25,710 bases of DNA from a virus. This document shows, piece after piece, positions 22,820-25,710 of the stretch. The DNA is taken from the IMG/VR virus record IMGVR_UViG_3300028392_000268, positions 1-25,710 of that record. The stretch is one strand, 5' to 3'. Positions within the stretch are counted from its first letter, which is position 1. Each line of letters begins with the position of its first letter. The notes beneath the pieces were generated by a model, which worked only from the letters and a program-made list of their open reading frames with translations, had not been told where the DNA came from and did no database searches. Both the position numbers and the translations under genes were made by a program.

Positions 22820-22952
22820 GACCCCCCTGATCACCTTATATTTAGATTCAAAAAACCCAGTTGATAGTTTCAATATATGCAGATGAACTATGTCTAAACC
22901 AACCATGAGGCAAGGGTACAAGGTAAAATGAAAACATCTGGGTTCACTATTT
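22820..22952 (-). ncRNA. Candidate structured RNA / leader in a gene-free stretch
   Basis: A gap of 172 nt between genes, visibly richer in G/C than its surroundings. Seven bases AACCCAG (22854-22860) are complementary to CTGGGTT (22938-22944), closing a 91-nt domain; within it ATAGTT (22864-22869) pairs with AACTAT (22886-22891), and further paired stretches (ACC/GGT types) can be drawn. A terminator with U7 follows at 22793-22819. This is what a small RNA or a riboswitch-like leader would look like. I see no tRNA cloverleaf. The assignment is by structure only. Confidence 0.4.
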
Positions 22953-23315
22953 TTAAATACTTTTATTCAGTTTAGATTGTCCTATTGTATACACTTGATG
23001 AAAGTCTTCCCATTCTTCAGGTGTTAGTTCTAATAGTCTTTCTCCAACACTTCTTAATTCCCAGTCTTCACTGCCCTTTTCTATAAAAGCAATAACAATA
23101 CAAGTTTCTGGTAAGATAAAAGAACCCTTTGAAATACTACTTTCTCCTTTCTGTAAAAAATTATCACCAAAACTATCTACATACCCATCTTTTCTGTATT
23201 CTTCTTCTTTACCAAAATAAATATTTGTATACCATTTTACTATTTCATATAATGGTTTATCTTTTTTAGTAGATGTGTATCTTTTAAATTCAAGATTGTT
23301 TATTCTAATTTTCAT
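22953..23315 (-). CDS. Hypothetical early protein (120 aa)
   Basis: 120 residues, mixed strands and helices with an acidic C-terminal part (ETCIVIAFIEKGSEDWELR, LTPEEWEDFHQVY). No signal peptide and no catalytic motif are seen. It resembles small early proteins of Bacteroidota phages. The upstream gene's TGA overlaps its ATG (ATGA). Confidence 0.7.
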   Translation of the reverse strand: MKIRINNLEFKRYTSTKKDKPLYEIVKWYTNIYFGKEEEYRKDGYVDSFGDNFLQKGESSISKGSFILPETCIVIAFIEKGSEDWELRSVGERLLELTPEEWEDFHQVYTIGQSKLNKSI

Positions 23316-23551
23316 AATTTACTTATTTTATCTTCCACTTCATCAATTAATTCACCTGGTAATCCATCACAATAAAATCTACCCATTCCAAATTTTTCTT
23401 TTATTTGTGTAAACTTAAATCCTGGATATGTAATAAACTTTTCAAATTGTCCGTCTAACCACTCAATAAATTCATCACCATCAACGGATAATCCATAATG
23501 ACCTTTCTCTAAATAGTCTTTATATTTTTCGTTAAATTGTTCTACTGTCAT
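23312..23551 (-). CDS. Hypothetical early protein (79 aa)
   Basis: 79 residues, acidic, with KFTQIKEKFGMGRFYC in its second half, a motif I associate with small phage proteins of unknown role. Helical ends. Coupled by ATGA to the 120-aa gene downstream; 6-nt gap from the gene above. Confidence 0.7.
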   Translation of the reverse strand: MTVEQFNEKYKDYLEKGHYGLSVDGDEFIEWLDGQFEKFITYPGFKFTQIKEKFGMGRFYCDGLPGELIDEVEDKISKL

Positions 23552-23557
23552 AAATAA

Positions 23558-23863
23558 TTAATTTGTTTCAAATTCTTTTTTAAGTTTTAGATACTCTGTA
23601 TATCTTTCTTCTGTACGTTTAGCTTTTAATGCTTCCAAATGAAGTTTAAATTGTTTCTTCTCTTCTTCTGTTTGTTCTCTATAATGAGTTATAACTACAG
23701 AAGTTTCTCCTTCATCCCAACCACTATTACCAAATTCTCCTCTTTCAACATTTATCATTATATTATTCTCAGGTGTTAATAACTCTGGAGGTAAATCAGA
23801 AATAGGTATAGAAACTCTCTCTCCACGATATGTCTTTTCAAATAATGTTGCTGTTATTTTCAT
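23558..23863 (-). CDS. Hypothetical early protein with helical C-terminal tail (101 aa)
   Basis: 101 residues. N-terminal half is beta-rich (MKITATLFEKTYRGERVSIP, then SVVITHYREQ); the C-terminal 35 residues form a highly charged single helix (EEEKKQFKLHLEALKAKR). No function recognised. Confidence 0.68.
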   Translation of the reverse strand: MKITATLFEKTYRGERVSIPISDLPPELLTPENNIMINVERGEFGNSGWDEGETSVVITHYREQTEEEKKQFKLHLEALKAKRTEERYTEYLKLKKEFETN

Positions 23864-23867
23864 AATT

Positions 23868-24191
23868 CTATATTTTATTATTTAGTAAATAATCATCTAA
23901 TACTTCAGTAATTGATTCTTTGTTTACTTCAAAATCATCTGAATCCCAATAATCTCCTTGTTGATGATTATTATCAATATAAGCTGAATCTGCTGCTTTC
24001 TCTAATAACCCTTTACCAAATTCTCTTTTAAATGTTTCAAATTCTTCTGGTGTGAAACAATAGCAATTCATTTCAACTAAATCTTGAATATATTTTCCAT
24101 TAGAATTACATAATGTAAATCCATCGTATTCTTCATTAAATACTGAGTCTGTAAATTCTATATATACTTCTTGTATTTTAGGTTGTATCAT
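23868..24191 (-). CDS. Hypothetical acidic early protein (107 aa)
   Basis: The start is ATG 24191 (MIQPKIQEVYIEF), not the longer in-frame ATG at 24245, because the upstream 29-codon gene occupies 24205-24294 and ends 13 nt before 24191. 107 residues, acidic, containing FTPEEFETFKREFGKGLLEKAADSAYIDN (read in parts) and a C-terminal LDDYLLNNKI. No domain recognised. Confidence 0.7.
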   Translation of the reverse strand: MIQPKIQEVYIEFTDSVFNEEYDGFTLCNSNGKYIQDLVEMNCYCFTPEEFETFKREFGKGLLEKAADSAYIDNNHQQGDYWDSDDFEVNKESITEVLDDYLLNNKI

Positions 24192-24204
24192 AATTGTTTC
24201 AGTT

Positions 24205-24294
24205 TTAAAATTTATTATGTAAATAATACCAAATCTTTTTTGCAAAGTATTTAGTTGTTTCCCAAACTAATATTGCTAGTAATAGTTTATTCAT
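24205..24294 (-). CDS. Micro-gene for a small membrane peptide (29 aa)
   Basis: Reads MNKLLLAILVWETTKYFAKK then IWYYLHNKF and stop. One hydrophobic segment at the N-terminus with basic and aromatic residues behind it suggests a membrane-associated peptide. The ATG at 24294 overlaps the TGA of the zinc-ribbon gene (ATGA), as in most real gene pairs here. Such short phage peptides often modulate host membrane or protease functions; none can be assigned. Confidence 0.55.
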   Translation of the reverse strand: MNKLLLAILVWETTKYFAKKIWYYLHNKF

Positions 24295-24491
24295 TGTTTA
24301 CTTTTTTTCTTTTGATGATACTCACCTTTTTCATTTTGATACCAATCCCCTACTTTTAAAGATTCATAATTTTCACACCAGCTACACTTAAAATTCTTAG
24401 TATCATTTTCTTTTGATGAATAATGTATATTGGGATTTGAATAGTCCTTAAATACTTGTTTTTTACAAGACGTGCATTTTATATAACTCAT
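24291..24491 (-). CDS. Small zinc-ribbon protein (66 aa)
   Basis: 66 residues with two CxxC pairs: CTSCKK (6-11) and CSWCEN (about 36-41), spaced as in a zinc ribbon that binds nucleic acid or proteins. C-terminus is very basic (EYHQKKKSKQ). Probably an early DNA- or host-protein-binding factor. ATGA overlap with the 29-aa gene. Confidence 0.7.
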   Translation of the reverse strand: MSYIKCTSCKKQVFKDYSNPNIHYSSKENDTKNFKCSWCENYESLKVGDWYQNEKGEYHQKKKSKQ

Positions 24492-24500
24492 TTTGTTAGT

Positions 24501-25019
24501 TTATTCATTGTTTAAAATTTTAATAGCTTTTTCAGCATCTGATTGACTAAGTCCCTCTGTTGGATGTGTATGTATAAAATATGGATGTTGGGTTAATAAC
24601 ATATCATTATCATCATCTAATATGACATAGGTATAATCTATACCAACTCTTTTTTTAACATAAGCCCCAGTACTATTTTCTCTACAAATGTAATTATCAA
24701 TCCAATGTTTTATTTCTACACCTCTTGGTATAGACATAGGGAATCCTTTTTCTATATGTTTATACCCTCTGATAGTAACACCAACTATTTTGCCACCAAA
24801 TCTAAAATTAGCATTGGTTAGTTTTATTACAGTTTCTTCAACGTTATGTTTTCTCCAACTGCTGCTAATAACTAACTTAGCATTTGTTTTTTCCAAGATG
24901 TTTCCTAATAGGTCTTGCTTACTATCAACCAATCCCCACATTCTATCCTCTGTTAAACTTTCTGGGGTGGCAATTACTCCATCTATATCAAGAAATATGT
25001 ACTTATCCATTGTTTCCAT
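24501..25019 (-). CDS. HAD-superfamily phosphatase
   Basis: 172 residues. N-terminal FLDIDGV (9-15) is HAD motif I with nucleophile Asp and general acid Asp; LVISSSWR (49-56) is motif II with its Ser; YVILDDDND (130-138) is the acidic motif that binds Mg. This layout matches HAD domains found with phage-type nucleic acid repair proteins ('Swiss army knife' RNA repair family). It could remove phosphates from nucleotides or nucleic acid ends. The start is ATG 25019 or the nearby ATG at 25010; the preceding gene overlaps it. Confidence 0.84.
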   Translation of the reverse strand: METMDKYIFLDIDGVIATPESLTEDRMWGLVDSKQDLLGNILEKTNAKLVISSSWRKHNVEETVIKLTNANFRFGGKIVGVTIRGYKHIEKGFPMSIPRGVEIKHWIDNYICRENSTGAYVKKRVGIDYTYVILDDDNDMLLTQHPYFIHTHPTEGLSQSDAEKAIKILNNE

Positions 25020-25308
25020 TGTCTATATCATTTAATTCCTTTAATGTTCTAAAAAAGGCTGTAACAGCTTTAGGGTTAGCTTTGAGATAATTAGTATTGT
25101 CTAATGTACCAGAATTACTAAAATTAGTTTGACTATAATCTTTTGTTGAAACTACACTATCAAGTATAGGACTTCTACTTGGTGGTAAGCCAGTTAATTG
25201 ATTTATGATTTTACTACCATTACATACAGTGCATATTGGAATATTAGAATGTATTCCTATTGTTGGTTCTACACCACTTCCTTTACATTGGGGACATTGT
25301 TGCCACAT
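25003..25308 (-). CDS. DnaJ-type zinc-finger protein (101 aa)
   Basis: 101 residues. CPQCKGSG (5-12) and CTVCNGSK (26-33) form the DnaJ-like CxxCxGxG zinc site; the rest is disordered, rich in Ser/Asn/Thr, then helical (VTAFFRTLKELND). The cysteine module probably binds a protein or nucleic acid. It overlaps the HAD gene by 17 nt and follows the micro-gene by 7 nt. Confidence 0.72.
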   Translation of the reverse strand: MWQQCPQCKGSGVEPTIGIHSNIPICTVCNGSKIINQLTGLPPSRSPILDSVVSTKDYSQTNFSNSGTLDNTNYLKANPKAVTAFFRTLKELNDIDNGNNG

Positions 25309-25315
25309 AGTTTTA

Positions 25316-25393
25316 TTATTTATTAGTTACTCCTCCTGAAATATATCCTACTATTTTACCACCTATAACAATAGGCTGCCATATTTGTATCAT
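25316..25393 (-). CDS. Micro-gene (25 aa)
   Basis: Reads MIQIWQPIVIGGKIVGYISG, then GVTNK and stop. The ATG at 25393 comes right after the lipoprotein gene's stop, and the TAA (25316-25318) lies 7 nt before the next ATG, so it fills the gap precisely. The short beta-hairpin pattern (IVIGGKIVGYI) recurs in phage microproteins. Reality depends mainly on the fit between neighbours. Confidence 0.5.
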   Translation of the reverse strand: MIQIWQPIVIGGKIVGYISGGVTNK

Positions 25394-25396
25394 TGT

Positions 25397-25624
25397 TTAC
25401 TTTTTAAATGTTATTGTATCCCCTACTGAATATTTGTTACAACTGTCTTTAAAATAAGAATATTGTCCTCTATTTATAATATAACCATATTCACATATAT
25501 TATTTCCTTTATATTGTACTGATGTTATCTTACATTCAAAAGGTTCTATTTTTGTACTATCTGGAATGTCACACCCAATAGTAAACATAGATGCAATAAG
25601 TAGTGTTGTTAGTGTTCTTTTCAT
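25397..25624 (-). CDS. Small lipoprotein (75 aa)
   Basis: 75 residues. A basic start and hydrophobic stretch (MKRTLTTLLIASMFTIGC) ends at a lipobox-like TIGC, so Cys18 would be lipidated. The mature part is a small beta-rich domain with three further Cys. A phage-coded lipoprotein in an early block could block superinfection (as T5 Llp does) or aid envelope changes; no family is recognised. Confidence 0.7.
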   Translation of the reverse strand: MKRTLTTLLIASMFTIGCDIPDSTKIEPFECKITSVQYKGNNICEYGYIINRGQYSYFKDSCNKYSVGDTITFKK

Positions 25625-25635
25625 ACCTTGTTTTA

Positions 25636-25710
25636 TTATAGTGTTAAATATTTTCTACAGATGTCTGCTTGTTCCTTTAAAGATTGTTTTCGAGCTGCAA
25701 CACGAGTAGC
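25636..25710 (-). CDS. 3' end of a further minus-strand gene (start beyond window)
   Basis: Only the last 24 residues are visible: ATRVAARKQSLKEQADICRK, then YLTL and a TAA (25636-25638). Basic, helical end. The start is outside the window, so no name is possible. Confidence 0.5.
   Translation of the reverse strand, partial: ATRVAARKQSLKEQADICRKYLTL

Noticed and set aside
22854-22944. tRNA gene in the structured intergenic region
   Set aside because: The 7-bp closing helix looks like an acceptor stem, but no T-loop (GTTC...), anticodon stem or D-arm can be drawn on either strand.
1-25710. Reassigned stop codons (TAG or TGA read as amino acid), known in some crAss-like phages
   Set aside because: All major genes read through without internal stops under the standard code, and TAA, TGA and TAG (holin, VWA, MoxR) all end genes at sensible places.
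1-25710. CRISPR array or insertion sequence
   Set aside because: No regularly spaced repeats and no transposase frame were seen. The only mobile element supported is the intein.

Overview
The window is part of an AT-rich (very roughly 30% G+C by eye) double-stranded DNA phage genome. The best guess for the host is a member of the Bacteroidota, and the virus is probably crAss-like (Crassvirales) or a close relative. Three things point there: the gene content, the many very small early genes joined by ATGA or TAATG stop/start overlaps, and A/C-rich leaders in place of Shine-Dalgarno sequences. The gene content includes a family B DNA polymerase, a DnaG-like primase, DnaB helicase, a Sak4-like ATPase, a PD-(D/E)XK nuclease, uracil-DNA glycosylase, an SF2 helicase and a stand-alone DnaA domain IV. 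No capsid, portal, terminase or RNA polymerase gene is in view, so the family assignment is an inference. The standard stop codons appear to be in use: TAA, TGA and TAG all end genes here.

Layout. (1) 1-14247, minus strand: the replication and nucleotide-metabolism block. Read in the direction of transcription it runs DnaA-domain protein, probable helicase loader, small membrane protein, DnaB helicase (interrupted by an HNH intein in its P-loop), unknown protein, Sak4-like ATPase, SSB-like protein, hairpin, primase, HNH protein, a set of small genes, PD-(D/E)XK nuclease, two unknown proteins, hairpin, DNA polymerase B, dNMP kinase, an unknown gene, a NUMOD1-like protein and a metallophosphoesterase cut by the window edge. 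(2) 14248-14374: an AT-rich divergent promoter region. (3) 14375-16547, plus strand: a lysis island of membrane-anchored coiled-coil protein, probable structural protein, holin, spanin-like protein, M15 endolysin and a tiny basic protein. (4) 16606-16632: a bidirectional terminator between converging genes. (5) 16640-22780, minus strand: UvrB/SNF2-like SF2 helicase, uracil-DNA glycosylase, and a MoxR-type AAA+ ATPase with its VWA partner. (6) 22781-22952: a non-coding, probably structured RNA region. (7) 22953-25710, minus strand: small early or accessory genes, including a zinc ribbon, a HAD phosphatase, a DnaJ-type zinc finger and a lipoprotein, running off the window end.

How it works together. 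The DnaA-domain protein and the putative loader probably recruit DnaB. Primase, polymerase B and the SSB-like protein form the fork. The nuclease, Sak4-like protein and SF2 helicase handle recombination and repair. UDG removes uracil and the dNMP kinase supplies nucleotides. Four terminator-like hairpins sit only about 13-52 nt upstream of the next gene (polymerase, primase, VWA protein, and the 109-aa gene). This leaves little or no room for a promoter and suggests partial termination that sets gene dosage.

The points most worth a second look are the HNH intein inside the DnaB Walker A motif, the hairpin/attenuator pattern, the structured intergenic region at 22.8-22.95 kb, the MoxR protein whose N-terminal part looks like a separate gene fused through a former leader sequence, and the spanin-like protein with an outer-membrane-like C-terminus.
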